From CAVPEV01 sp963703555 (GTDB taxonomy: Bacteria; Actinomycetota; Actinomycetes; Actinomycetales; Cellulomonadaceae): a DNA stretch of 19,611 nucleotides. The notes beneath the pieces are model-generated. The model was not told the DNA's origin. It ran no database searches and saw nothing but the letters and a program-made list of their open reading frames with translations. Shown here piece by piece: positions 6,471-13,821 of this stretch (the first letter of the stretch is position 1; each line of letters opens with the position of its first letter). Made by a program: the position numbers and the translations under genes. The stretch covers positions 1-19,611 of the forward strand of contig CAVPEV010000018.1 of the NCBI GenBank assembly GCA_963703555.1, in the 5' to 3' direction.

Positions 6471-7610
6471 ATGGACACCCCCTTGCCGACCACCGCGTCC
6501 TCGGCCCGCCCCCGGGTCCTCGTGCTGTTCGGCGGGCGATCGGGCGAGCACTCGATCAGCTGCGTCACCGCGGGCAGCGTGCTGGGTGTCATCGACCGCA
6601 CCCGGTACGACGTCCTCGCGGTGGGCATCACGCGGACCGGGCGGTGGGTGCTGGCCGACGACGACCCGGCCCGGTGGACGATCGCCGACGGGCGGCTGCC
6701 GGAGGTGGCGGAGACCGCCGAGCAGGTCCTCCTGCCCCAGACGGTCGACGACCGCGACCTGCGGGTGCTGGCCCCGGGGGCGCTGCCGCGCGGGCTCGGC
6801 CCGGTCGACGTGGTCTTCCCGCTGCTGCACGGCCCGTTCGGCGAGGACGGCACGCTGCAGGGCATGCTCGAGCTGGCCGACGTGCGCTACGTGGGTGCCG
6901 GGGTGCTGGCCTCCGCCGTCGGCATGGACAAGCACTTCATGAAGCTCGTGCTCGGTGCGCAGGGCCTGCCCGTCGGACCGTTCACCGTGATCGCGCCCGG
7001 CGAGGCCGAGCGCGACCCGCACGGGGTGACCGACCGGGTGCGCGCGCTCGGCCTGCCCGTCTTCGTCAAGCCGGCCCGGGCCGGCTCGAGCCTGGGGATC
7101 TCCCGGGTGGACGACCTTGCCGACCTGCCCGCGGCCGTGGCGGAGGCGTCGCGCCACGACCCGAAGGTGGTCGTCGAGGCGGGGATCGTCGGGCGGGAGG
7201 TGGAGTGCGCCGTGCTGGGGGCCGGCCAGGGCGCGCCGGCCCGCGCCTCGCTGCCCGGGGAGATCGTCGTCACCGACGACCGGCACCGGTTCTACGACTT
7301 CGAGGCCAAGTACCTCGACGAGGCGGCCGTCGACCTGCGCTGCCCGGCGGATCTGCCCGCCGACGTCACGGCGCGGGTTCGCGAGGCCGCCGTGCGGACC
7401 TTCGAGGCCATCGGCTGCGAGGGCCTGGCGCGGGTCGACCTGTTCGTCACCGCCGACGGCTCCGTGGTGGTCAACGAGATCAACACCATGCCCGGGTTCA
7501 CGCCCTCGTCGATGTACCCCCGGCTGTGGGCCGCCACCGGGACGGGCTACCCCGAGCTCGTCGACGAGCTGCTCCGGCTCGCGCTGGACCGCCCGACCGG
7601 TCTGCGCTGA
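6471..7610 (+). CDS. ddl: D-alanine--D-alanine ligase
   Basis: A 379-residue ATP-grasp ligase that makes the D-Ala-D-Ala dipeptide for peptidoglycan in the cytosol. Visible motifs in order: FGGRSGEHSISCVTAGSV (20-37), LLHGPFGEDGTLQGML (118-133), GMDKHFMK (151-158), FVKPARAGSSLGIS (198-211), EVECAVLG (243-250) and VNEINTMPGFTPSSMYP (334-350) with the metal-binding Glu and Asn. FYDFEAKYL (274-282) in the omega loop is the form seen in D-Ala-D-Ala rather than D-Ala-D-lactate enzymes, so intrinsic vancomycin resistance is not suggested. The ATG at 6471 fits both the protein and the -10 box. Confidence 0.97.
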   Translation: MDTPLPTTASSARPRVLVLFGGRSGEHSISCVTAGSVLGVIDRTRYDVLAVGITRTGRWVLADDDPARWTIADGRLPEVAETAEQVLLPQTVDDRDLRVLAPGALPRGLGPVDVVFPLLHGPFGEDGTLQGMLELADVRYVGAGVLASAVGMDKHFMKLVLGAQGLPVGPFTVIAPGEAERDPHGVTDRVRALGLPVFVKPARAGSSLGISRVDDLADLPAAVAEASRHDPKVVVEAGIVGREVECAVLGAGQGAPARASLPGEIVVTDDRHRFYDFEAKYLDEAAVDLRCPADLPADVTARVREAAVRTFEAIGCEGLARVDLFVTADGSVVVNEINTMPGFTPSSMYPRLWAATGTGYPELVDELLRLALDRPTGLR

Positions 7611-7619
7611 ACCGCCGGG

Positions 7620-7658
7620 CCGGTGGGCGCCGACCCACCGGACCGGTGGGCGCTGACC
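7620..7658. terminator. convergent terminator with duplicated half
   Basis: CCGGTGGG (7620-7627) and CCCACCGG (7634-7641) form a perfect 8-bp stem with loop CGCCGA between the convergent stops of ddl and the DUF3515 gene. A 16-bp segment starting at 7620 recurs at 7643 with a single mismatch (CCGGTGGGCGCTGACC), so an alternative pairing is possible. No U-tract on either strand. Confidence 0.5.
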
Positions 7659-7667
7659 GGGCGCCGG

Positions 7668-8198
7668 TCACAGGCAGGTGCGGGTCTGCGGCGAGCGAGC
7701 GACCGCCGGGCCGACCTCGTCGAGGAACGCCGTCGAGCGCTGGGCCGCCACCGCGGCCGGCACGTGCACCTCGATCGCCGGGTCCCGGCCGTAGGTGGTG
7801 AACGTCCAGTCGGCGTCCTGGCTCGTGGCGCCCGCCGGCAGCGCGGTTCCCGTGCCCGGCTGCTCCGCGCGGACCAGCCAGTCCACGGACGGGCCGTCCG
7901 GGGTCTGCACGGTGACGCAGTGCTGCGTGGTCGGGCCCGGTGGTTCCACCCCGCAGCGCAGCACCACCGGGTCGGCGGACGTGCCCCATGCGGCGGTCGC
8001 CTGGGCGGCGGTCCGCAGCCGTGGCATCCCGGCCAGGTCCTGCGGCAGAGCGAGCACCACGTCGGCACACGTGGGGTCCGTCGCGTGGCTGGCGACGGCG
8101 ACGGGCACGCCGGGTGTGCAGCCGGCGAGCGCGGCGGGGCCGAGCAGCAGCGCCGCGGCGCAGCGGCGGACGCGGGGGGTGGCGGCAGGCAGCGGCAC
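7668..8198 (-). CDS. DUF3515-family lipoprotein
   Basis: A 176-residue exported protein of unknown function, matching in position and style the DUF3515 proteins that sit between ddl and thiL across actinobacteria. The N-terminus (VPLPAATPRVRRCAAALLLG) has a basic n-region and hydrophobic core, then a lipobox LAGC at 24-27, so it should be lipid-anchored at C27 on the outer face of the membrane. Later features are TCADVVLALPQDLAGM, LRCGVEPPGPT and a C-terminal RTCL, with several cysteines that may pair. The GTG at 8198 is preceded by TACCGT at the leaderless distance. Function unknown; the link with cell wall or thiamine genes is only neighbourhood. Confidence 0.8.
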   Translation of the reverse strand: MPLPAATPRVRRCAAALLLGPAALAGCTPGVPVAVASHATDPTCADVVLALPQDLAGMPRLRTAAQATAAWGTSADPVVLRCGVEPPGPTTQHCVTVQTPDGPSVDWLVRAEQPGTGTALPAGATSQDADWTFTTYGRDPAIEVHVPAAVAAQRSTAFLDEVGPAVARSPQTRTCL

Positions 8199-8204
8199 CC
8201 GTCC

Positions 8205-8229
8205 ACGGTATCCGCACCGCCGGTAGGGT
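8205..8229. promoter_or_regulatory. back-to-back leaderless promoters of the DUF3515 gene and thiL
   Basis: The two start codons are separated by only 37 bp. On the minus strand TACCGT (8210-8205) is 6 nt before GTG 8198; on the plus strand TAGGGT (8224-8229) is 6 nt before GTG 8236. Each -35 position would fall on or next to the other gene's -10 box, so polymerase binding at one should exclude the other. Confidence 0.5.
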
Positions 8230-8235
8230 CGGCGG

Positions 8236-9207
8236 GTGGACGAGCTGCGGGTGGCGGACCTCACCGAGGAGGAGCTGCTCGCGCGGTTCGTGCCGTCGTT
8301 GCCGGACGGCGCACGGACGCTGCTGGGGCCCGGGGACGATGCGGCCGTGCTGGCGTCCCCGGACGGTCGGGTGGTCGTCTCCGCCGACGTCCTCGTGGAG
8401 GACCGGCACTTCCGGCGGGCCTGGTCGACGGGCGAGGACGTCGGGCGGCGGGCCGCCGTGCAGAACCTGGCGGACGTCGCCGCCATGGGCGCCGTGCCGA
8501 CCGCACTGGTCGTCACGCTGGTCGTCCCGCTCGACCTGCCGGTGTCGTGGGTGGAGGCGCTGGCGCGCGGTCTTGCCGCGGCGTGCGCACCGCTCGGGGT
8601 CGGGGTGGTCGGGGGCGACCTGTCGGCCGGTCCGTGCGTCGCCGTGTCCGTGACGGTGCTCGGTGACCTCGACGGTCGTGCCCCCGTCCGTCGGTCCGGT
8701 GCGCGGGTCGGCGACGTCGTCGCGCACGCCGGGGTCCGTGGGTGGTCGGCGGCGGGCCTGGCGCTGCTCGAGGCCGGCCAGGAGGCGGTGGACCCGGGGC
8801 TGGTCGCCGCCTACCGGGTGCCGGACCCACCCCTGACCGCGGGTCCGGCTGCGGCTCGGGCCGGTGCGACGGCGATGCTCGACGTCTCCGACGGCCTGCT
8901 GCGGGACGCCGGTCGGATGGCCCGGGCGAGCGGTGTGGTGCTGGATCTGACCGATCCGGCGTGCTGCTTCGCGGCCGACCTCGCCCGGCTTGCGGGCGCC
9001 GCCCGGGCCACGGGCATCGATGCGCGGCGGTGGGTCCTCGCGGGGGGTGAGGACCACGGCCTGCTGGCGACGTTCCCCGTCGGCTCGGTGCTGCCGGAGC
9101 CGTTCCGGCCGATCGGGACGGTGCACCCGGCGGTGGGTGGCGCGGGTGTGCTGGTGGCCGGCGAGGCGCCGAGCGGGCCGACGGGCTGGGACCACTTCCA
9201 CGGCTGA
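8236..9207 (+). CDS. thiL: thiamine-monophosphate kinase
   Basis: A 323-residue ThiL, an AIR-synthase-fold kinase that phosphorylates thiamine monophosphate to the active cofactor thiamine diphosphate. Motifs: GPGDDAAVL (31-39) and SADVLVEDRHFRR (49-61) with the Mg-binding aspartates, NLADVAAMGAVPTA (77-90), VVGGDLS (124-130) and, in the C-terminal half, LDVSDGLLRDAGRM. ATP and ThMP bind between the halves of a dimer. The GTG at 8236 is supported by the TAGGGT box 6 nt upstream. It ends 25 bp before the convergent acetyltransferase gene. No TPP riboswitch is visible; there is no room for one with a leaderless start. Confidence 0.96.
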   Translation: MDELRVADLTEEELLARFVPSLPDGARTLLGPGDDAAVLASPDGRVVVSADVLVEDRHFRRAWSTGEDVGRRAAVQNLADVAAMGAVPTALVVTLVVPLDLPVSWVEALARGLAAACAPLGVGVVGGDLSAGPCVAVSVTVLGDLDGRAPVRRSGARVGDVVAHAGVRGWSAAGLALLEAGQEAVDPGLVAAYRVPDPPLTAGPAAARAGATAMLDVSDGLLRDAGRMARASGVVLDLTDPACCFAADLARLAGAARATGIDARRWVLAGGEDHGLLATFPVGSVLPEPFRPIGTVHPAVGGAGVLVAGEAPSGPTGWDHFHG

Positions 9208-9232
9208 GCTCGGCCGGCTGCCGCGGCGGGGA

Positions 9233-9757
9233 TCAGTGCCTGCGGTAGCGGACCTCGGCGAGCTCGGCACCGCGGACCGGCTGCGTGCGTTCCGTGCCGT
9301 CGGGCACGAACCCGTGGCGCCGGTAGAAGTGGCGTGCCCGCTGGTTGTCCGTGGCGACCCACAGGGTGACCGTGGCCTGCTCACCGATGGCGTCCAGCAC
9401 CGAGCGGACGAGCTGACGGGCCACGCCGGTGCCCCACTGGTCCGGGTCGAGGTACATCCGGTAGATCTCCTGCACACCCGGGTCGGCGTCGTCGTCCCGG
9501 GCCGGCCCGGCGGTGGCCAAGCCGAGCACCCGGCCGGCCGACTCGGCGAGCCAGGTGCGCACGCCGTCCTGCGGCCCGTCCGCCAGGTCGGTGGCCCAGC
9601 GCCGCGCCGCCTCGGTGGGATCCAGCGCGGCGAGCAGCTCGGCGGGCAGCACGCCCGCATACGCCTGCCGCCAGGACCGCACGTGCACGGCGGCGACCGG
9701 GTCGGCGTCCGCCGGCGTCGCCGGTCGGATGGTCACCTCGTCGAGGGGCTCGGTCAT
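9233..9757 (-). CDS. GNAT-family N-acetyltransferase
   Basis: A 174-residue single-domain GNAT protein. The N-terminus IRPATPADADPVAAVHVRSW is a typical strand-helix start. The acetyl-CoA binding motif A is IYRMYLDPDQWGTGVARQLV (98-117), with QWGTGVA in the pyrophosphate loop. Motif B is NQRARHFYRRHGF (138-150). The substrate is not predictable: relatives act on peptides, antibiotics or small amines. The ATG at 9757 is preferred over an in-frame ATG at 9775, which would add the unusual stretch MWHRGR. It lies 87 bp downstream of rpmB on the same strand and may be read from the same transcript. Confidence 0.85.
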   Translation of the reverse strand: MTEPLDEVTIRPATPADADPVAAVHVRSWRQAYAGVLPAELLAALDPTEAARRWATDLADGPQDGVRTWLAESAGRVLGLATAGPARDDDADPGVQEIYRMYLDPDQWGTGVARQLVRSVLDAIGEQATVTLWVATDNQRARHFYRRHGFVPDGTERTQPVRGAELAEVRYRRH

Positions 9758-9844
9758 GCGACCACGATGCCACACGCACCGGTCCGGCCCGGCGCGGTCG
9801 TCCTGCCCTCGTGCGCCGCGGCGGTCGGACGGTGCTGCGTCGGG

Positions 9845-10036
9845 TCAGACGGCGCGCTGCACCTTCCCGGCCTTGAGGCAGGACGTGCACACGTTGAGCC
9901 GCTTCGGCGTGCCGTCGACGATCGCCCGGACGCGCTGGATGTTGGGGTTCCAGCGACGCTTCGTGCGCACGTGCGAGTGCGAGACGCTGTACCCGAAGCT
10001 CGGGTGCTTGGCGCAGACGTCGCAGTTGGCAGCCAC
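9845..10036 (-). CDS. rpmB: 50S ribosomal protein L28, zinc-ribbon (C+) form
   Basis: A 63-residue L28 (bL28) of the large ribosomal subunit. The hallmark SHSHVRTKRRWNPNIQRVRA is present (20-39). Two CxxC pairs, C5/C8 (CDVC) and C50/C53 (CTSC), form a zinc site, so this is the zinc-binding paralogue type. Genomes of this group sometimes also carry a cysteine-free copy used when zinc is scarce. The GTG at 10036 has a clear ribosome binding site, AGGAGA at 10048-10043 with 6-nt spacing. A strong promoter and structured leader lie upstream. The DAK-type kinase gene often found between rpmB and recG in relatives is not present here. Confidence 0.96.
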   Translation of the reverse strand: MAANCDVCAKHPSFGYSVSHSHVRTKRRWNPNIQRVRAIVDGTPKRLNVCTSCLKAGKVQRAV

Positions 10037-10062
10037 GGTGATTCTCCTGGGTCGGTCCTGCA

Positions 10063-10105
10063 CGCCGCTGAGCGGCGAAGTCCTGGTCGGCGGCGTGCCG
10101 CCGAC
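10063..10105 (-). promoter_or_regulatory. two hairpins in the rpmB leader
   Basis: In the roughly 90-nt 5' leader of rpmB, GTCGGCGGC (10086-10094) pairs perfectly with GCCGCCGAC (10097-10105), and CGCCGC (10063-10068) pairs with GCGGCG (10072-10077). Both lie upstream of the ribosome binding site at 10048-10043. They could be structural or regulatory (ribosomal-protein feedback), but no known L28 leader motif is recognised. Confidence 0.45.
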
Positions 10106-10132
10106 ACCCGGTGAGGTCCGGGCAACCGGTTC

Positions 10133-10161
10133 AGACTAGCCCATGGGCCGCAGCGGCCCAA
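10133..10161 (-). promoter_or_regulatory. rpmB promoter overlapping two palindromes
   Basis: On the minus strand, -35 TTGGGC (10161-10156), a 17-bp spacer and -10 TAGTCT (10138-10133) form a good SigA-type promoter for rpmB. Two palindromes fall within the spacer and -35 region: GCCCATGGGC (10139-10148) and GGGCCGC-A-GCGGCCC (10145-10159). Such symmetric sites inside a promoter suggest a repressor operator. A Zur site is conceivable for a zinc-type L28 gene, but the GC-rich sequence does not resemble usual AT-rich Zur boxes. Confidence 0.55.
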
Positions 10162-10311
10162 ACCGCGGTGCAGCCCAGCTCGGCGCGTCGACGCGGCCCG
10201 CCGGCTGTGGGAGCCGGGGGGCATCCTGGGTGTCGTTCGGTGTGCGGCGGGAGGGCGGTCAGCGGTGAGCAGACGACGTGGCGGGCGCGCGCGCGGGACC
10301 GGGTCGCGGTG

Positions 10312-12612
10312 ATGCGTGCCGTGGACGACGTCGAGGCTGCGCTCGCCGCGCAGGACGAGCCGCTGTCCCGGGTGCTGGGCACCCGCACGGCGGCCGCGCT
10401 GGCCCGGCTCGGCCTGCGCACCGTCGGTGACCTGTTGGCGCACTACCCGCGCCGCTGGGCGCCACCGGGCCAGCTCACCGACCTGACGCACCTGCGCGAG
10501 CGCGAGCACGTCAGTGTCATCGCCCAGGTGGCCGAGGTCCGGGTCCGGGACATGCGCGCCCGGCAGGGCGCCATGCTCCAGGCCGTGGTGACCGACGGCC
10601 GTGGCCGGCTGCACCTGACGTTCTTCGCCAAGCACCGCGGTGCCCTGCGCCGCCACGAGGAGCGCCTGGCGGTCGGCGCGACCGGCCTGTTCACGGGCGA
10701 CCTCACGCGCTACCGCGGCGAGCTGCAGCTCGCCCACCCGGACTACCAGCTCGTCGGGGTGGACGTCGACGACGAGGCCGAGGCGCTGGTCGAGGCGGGC
10801 CGGCCGCTGCCGATCTACCCCTCGGCCGCCGGGGTGCCGACCTGGCAGATCCAGCGCTGCGTGCGGACCGTGCTCGGCCCGCTCACCGACGCCGACCTGC
10901 CCGACCCGGTGCCCGCCGACGTGCGAGCGGCTCGGCGCCTGGTGGGGCTGCGCCAGGCGCTGGTGGACGTGCACGAACCGTTCTCCGAGCAGCAGGTCGA
11001 GCGGGGCGTGCACCGCCTGCGGTACTCGGAGGCCTTCGTGCTGCAGGCCGAGCTGGCCCGGCGTCGGGCGACGACCGGGGCGCAGGACGCCGTCGCACGC
11101 CCGCCGGTGCCGGGCGGGCTGCTCGAGGCGTTCGACGCGCGGTTGCCGTTCACCCTCACGTCCGGCCAGCGCGCCGTCGGCGCGCAGATCCAGGCCGACC
11201 TGGCTCGGGCCCACCCGATGCAGCGGCTGCTGCAGGGCGAGGTCGGGTCGGGCAAGACCGTGGTGGCGCTCCGCGCGATGCTCCAGGTGATCGACGCCGG
11301 CGGACAGGCGGCTCTGCTGGCGCCCACCGAGGTGCTGGCCGGTCAGCATGCGCAGACCGTGCGTGCCCTGCTGGGCGACCTCGCCGACGCCGGGGCGCTG
11401 TGGGCCCCGGAGCGGTCGACCGGCGTCGCCCTGCTCACCGGGTCCCAGGGCGCCCCCGCTCGCCGGCAGGCGCTCGCGGACGCCGCCGGCGGCCGGGCGG
11501 GGATCGTCATCGGCACCCACGCGCTGCTGTCCGAGCAGGTCCAGTTCGCCGACCTCGGGCTCGTCGTGGTGGATGAGCAGCACCGGTTCGGCGTCCAGCA
11601 GCGTGACGTCCTGCGCGGCAAGGCGCGGGTGGCGCCGCACGTCCTCGTCATGACGGCGACGCCCATCCCGCGCACCGTCGCCATGACGGTGTTCGGGGAC
11701 CTGGAGGTGTCCACCCTGCGCGAGGTCCCCCCGGGCCGAGCCACGGTCAGCACGCACGTCGTCCCGGCGGACCGGCCGGCGTGGCTGGCCAGGACGTGGC
11801 AACGGGTCCGCGAGGAGGTGGACGCCGGCGGGCGGGTCTACGTGGTGTGCCCGCGGATCGACGGCGACGGGGTGCAGGACGCCGACCAGGACCTCGTCGA
11901 CCTCGTCGAGGACCCTGACCAGGCTGCGTCCGGCGACGACGGCGGCGACGACGGGGCAGCGTCCGGCGGCGCGGCGGTGGCCGTACGGGCGCGCCGCCCG
12001 CTGCGCGCCGTGCACGAGGTGGCCGAGAGCCTGCGTGCCCTGCCCGAGCTGGCCGGCGTGCCGGTCGGTGAGCTGCACGGGCGCCTGCCGCCGGAGGACA
12101 AGGACCGCACCCTGGCGGACTTCACGGCGGGGCGCGTCCCGGTGCTCGTGTGCACCACGGTCATCGAGGTCGGCGTGGACGTCACGCAGGCCACCGCGAT
12201 GGTGGTCCTCGATGCCGACCGGTTCGGCCTGTCCCAGCTCCACCAGCTGCGCGGGCGGGTCGGGCGCGGCGCGCAGCCCGGTGTGTGCCTGCTCGTGGCC
12301 GACGCCGCACCGGGCTCGCCGGCGGCCGCGCGGCTGGACCTGCTGGCGGGGACCACGGACGGGTTCGAGCTCGCGGCGGCCGACCTGCGGCTGCGCCGGG
12401 AGGGGGACGTCCTGGGGGCCGCACAGTCGGGCACAGCCAGCTCCCTGCGGCTGCTGCGGGTCACCCGCGACGTCGAGATCATCGAGGCGGCGCGGGAGGA
12501 CGCCCGGGCGGTGGTGGCCGCGGACCCGGCGCTCGGCGCGCACGCCGCCCTGCGGGCGGCGATCGAGCGGACCCTGGCCGGCGACCGCGAGGAGTTCATC
12601 GACCGGTCCTGA
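10312..12612 (+). CDS. recG: ATP-dependent DNA helicase RecG
   Basis: A 766-residue superfamily 2 helicase that remodels stalled replication forks and Holliday junctions. The N-terminal wedge/OB domain occupies about 60-150 (EHVSVIAQVAEVRVRDMRA onward). Walker A GEVGSGKT is 309-316, the Walker B box DEQH is 421-424, and MTATPIPRTVAMT follows. The C-terminal helicase lobe has CTTVIEVGVDVTQATAMV and QLHQLRGRVGRG. Between P514 and H568 is an insertion rich in Asp, Gly and Ala (around GDDGGDDGAASGG) that makes it longer than many RecG proteins. The start is uncertain: ATG 10312 follows directly on GTG 10309, with a weak ribosome binding site. The frame remains open upstream into non-coding sequence. 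Confidence 0.95.
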   Translation: MRAVDDVEAALAAQDEPLSRVLGTRTAAALARLGLRTVGDLLAHYPRRWAPPGQLTDLTHLREREHVSVIAQVAEVRVRDMRARQGAMLQAVVTDGRGRLHLTFFAKHRGALRRHEERLAVGATGLFTGDLTRYRGELQLAHPDYQLVGVDVDDEAEALVEAGRPLPIYPSAAGVPTWQIQRCVRTVLGPLTDADLPDPVPADVRAARRLVGLRQALVDVHEPFSEQQVERGVHRLRYSEAFVLQAELARRRATTGAQDAVARPPVPGGLLEAFDARLPFTLTSGQRAVGAQIQADLARAHPMQRLLQGEVGSGKTVVALRAMLQVIDAGGQAALLAPTEVLAGQHAQTVRALLGDLADAGALWAPERSTGVALLTGSQGAPARRQALADAAGGRAGIVIGTHALLSEQVQFADLGLVVVDEQHRFGVQQRDVLRGKARVAPHVLVMTATPIPRTVAMTVFGDLEVSTLREVPPGRATVSTHVVPADRPAWLARTWQRVREEVDAGGRVYVVCPRIDGDGVQDADQDLVDLVEDPDQAASGDDGGDDGAASGGAAVAVRARRPLRAVHEVAESLRALPELAGVPVGELHGRLPPEDKDRTLADFTAGRVPVLVCTTVIEVGVDVTQATAMVVLDADRFGLSQLHQLRGRVGRGAQPGVCLLVADAAPGSPAAARLDLLAGTTDGFELAAADLRLRREGDVLGAAQSGTASSLRLLRVTRDVEIIEAAREDARAVVAADPALGAHAALRAAIERTLAGDREEFIDRS

Positions 12613-12623
12613 CCGTCCGACCC

Positions 12624-12629
12624 TAGGCT
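12624..12629 (+). promoter_or_regulatory. -10 box upstream of the leader ORF and rsmD
   Basis: TAGGCT lies 12 bp beyond the recG stop and 7 nt before an ATG at 12637, in the same geometry as the other leaderless promoters here. It would drive the 30-codon ORF and rsmD independently of recG. Confidence 0.45.
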
Positions 12630-12636
12630 GGCCCGC

Positions 12637-12729
12637 ATGCTCCTCGGGTCCCGCACGGCTGCCGCCCCCAACCGCCGGGGCCGGCGCAGCGACCGGGCTG
12701 CAGGCCACCCGGGGCTGGGGCACCGGTGA
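12637..12729 (+). CDS. candidate 30-residue leader ORF coupled to rsmD
   Basis: An ATG placed 7 nt after a TAGGCT box opens a 30-residue frame (MLLGSRTAAAPNRRGRR at the start; Arg/Gly/Ala-rich, basic). Its TGA stop (12727-12729) overlaps the rsmD GTG at 12726 as GTGA. There is no ribosome binding site for the ATG, consistent with leaderless translation. The arrangement suggests that ribosomes start on this ORF and re-initiate at rsmD. The peptide resembles no family I know and may have no function of its own. It could also be chance, with transcription simply running from recG. Confidence 0.35.
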   Translation: MLLGSRTAAAPNRRGRRSDRAAGHPGLGHR

Positions 12730-13316
12730 CCCGGGTGGTCGCTGGCTCGCGGGGCGGCCGGACGCTCGCCGTCCCCGGGCGTGGTACCCGCCCGACGAGC
12801 GAACGGGTCCGGGAGGCGCTGTTCTCCCGGCTGGAGCACCTGGGTGTGGTGGGCGGCGCGCAGGTGCTCGACCTGTATGCCGGCTCCGGCGCACTCGGCA
12901 TCGAGGCGGCCAGCCGGGGCGCCGCCCGAGTGGTCCTCGTCGAGTCCGCCCGGCCGGCGGTGGACGCGTGCCGGCGCAACGTCGAGGCGCTCGGTCTGGC
13001 CGAGGTCGCCACGGTGGTCGGCGACCGGGCGGAACGGTTCGTGGCCGTGCCGCCGCCGTGGCGCTGGGACCTGGTGCTGGTGGACCCGCCGTACGCCCTG
13101 ACCGGAGAGCAGCTGGGCGGCGTGCTGGCGGCGCTGCCGCCCACGCTGGCCGACCGCGCCGTCGTGGTCGTCGAGCGTTCCGTGCGGGACCCGGAGCCGG
13201 ACTGGCCGGCGGGGCTGGTGGGGCTCGACTCGCGGGCCTACGGGGACACCCGGCTGTGGTTCGCCGAGCCGGACCCGGCCACCCGGCTCGGGGCCGGCTC
13301 GTCCGGCCTGCCGTAG
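12726..13316 (+). CDS. rsmD: 16S rRNA (guanine(966)-N(2))-methyltransferase RsmD
   Basis: A 196-residue class I SAM-dependent methyltransferase that modifies G966 of 16S rRNA in the 30S head. The SAM-binding motif I is VLDLYAGSGALGIEAASRGA (47-66), with VVLVES (69-74) as the acidic loop. The catalytic DPPY is 120-123 (LVDPPYAL). The N-terminal RVVAGSRGGRTLAVP and TRPTSERVREALFSRL match the RsmD lead-in. The GTG at 12726 begins the conserved part exactly. The TAG stop lies within the -10 box of coaD. Length is normal. Confidence 0.94.
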   Translation: MTRVVAGSRGGRTLAVPGRGTRPTSERVREALFSRLEHLGVVGGAQVLDLYAGSGALGIEAASRGAARVVLVESARPAVDACRRNVEALGLAEVATVVGDRAERFVAVPPPWRWDLVLVDPPYALTGEQLGGVLAALPPTLADRAVVVVERSVRDPEPDWPAGLVGLDSRAYGDTRLWFAEPDPATRLGAGSSGLP

Positions 13317-13319
13317 GTT
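13314..13319 (+). promoter_or_regulatory. -10 box for leaderless coaD, overlapping the rsmD stop
   Basis: TAGGTT begins with the rsmD TAG stop codon and lies 7 nt before the coaD GTG at 13327. No -35 element is evident in the rsmD 3' end. coaD may thus have its own start point as well as read-through from rsmD. Confidence 0.45.
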
Positions 13320-13326
13320 GGGCACC

Positions 13327-13821
13327 GTGCGCACCGCAGTCTGCCCCGGCTCGTTTGACCCGATCACCCTCGGTCACCTCGACGTCGTCCGGCGCGCTCG
13401 GCGCATGTTCGACGAGGTGGTCGTCGCGGTGGCGGACAACTCCGCGAAGGCCGCCCTGCTCCCGCTCGAGCAGCGGGTGGCGCTGGCCCGTGACGCGGTG
13501 GCCGGGCTGCCCGGGGTGCGCGTCGAGCCGGTGGGCGGGCTGCTTGCCGACTTCGTCCGGGCGTGCGGCGCCGTGGCGGTGGTCAAGGGGCTGCGCGGGG
13601 CGGCGGACGTCGACGCCGAGGTGCCGATGGCCTTGCTGAACCGACACCTCAGCGGGGTGGACACGGTGTTCGTGCTCGGTGACCCGACGGTGCAGCACGT
13701 GGCGTCCTCGCTGGTCAAGGACGTCGCTCGGCACGGTGGGGTGATCGACGACCTGGTCACGCCGGCGGTCGCCCGCGCCGTCCGGCAGGCGCTGGCCGAC
13801 GGCAGGAGGGTCGGATCGTGA
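13327..13821 (+). CDS. coaD: phosphopantetheine adenylyltransferase
   Basis: A 164-residue nucleotidyltransferase that joins ATP and 4'-phosphopantetheine to give dephospho-CoA, a late step of CoA synthesis. The nucleotidyltransferase signature is PGSFDPITLGHLDVV (7-21), with T14, G16 and H17 of the TxGH motif. VVKGLRG (86-92) and MALLNRHLSGVDTVF (101-115) follow. SSLVKDVA (127-134) is the ATP-side motif. The usual three-serine run is shortened to two, and the preceding loop LGDPTVQHV is less typical of the family, but the catalytic residues are intact. GTG 13327 fits the N-terminus better than an in-frame TTG at 13318. The stop overlaps the next start as GTGA. Confidence 0.95.
   Translation: MRTAVCPGSFDPITLGHLDVVRRARRMFDEVVVAVADNSAKAALLPLEQRVALARDAVAGLPGVRVEPVGGLLADFVRACGAVAVVKGLRGAADVDAEVPMALLNRHLSGVDTVFVLGDPTVQHVASSLVKDVARHGGVIDDLVTPAVARAVRQALADGRRVGS

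Noticed and set aside
8221..8290. TPP riboswitch before thiL
   Set aside because: The divergent gap is only 37 bp and the start is apparently leaderless, leaving no room for the aptamer; none of its conserved sequence is present.
11931..11970. Frameshift or assembly error in recG around the Asp/Gly repeats
   Set aside because: The frame is kept and the conserved helicase motifs continue normally on both sides, so it is an insertion rather than an error.
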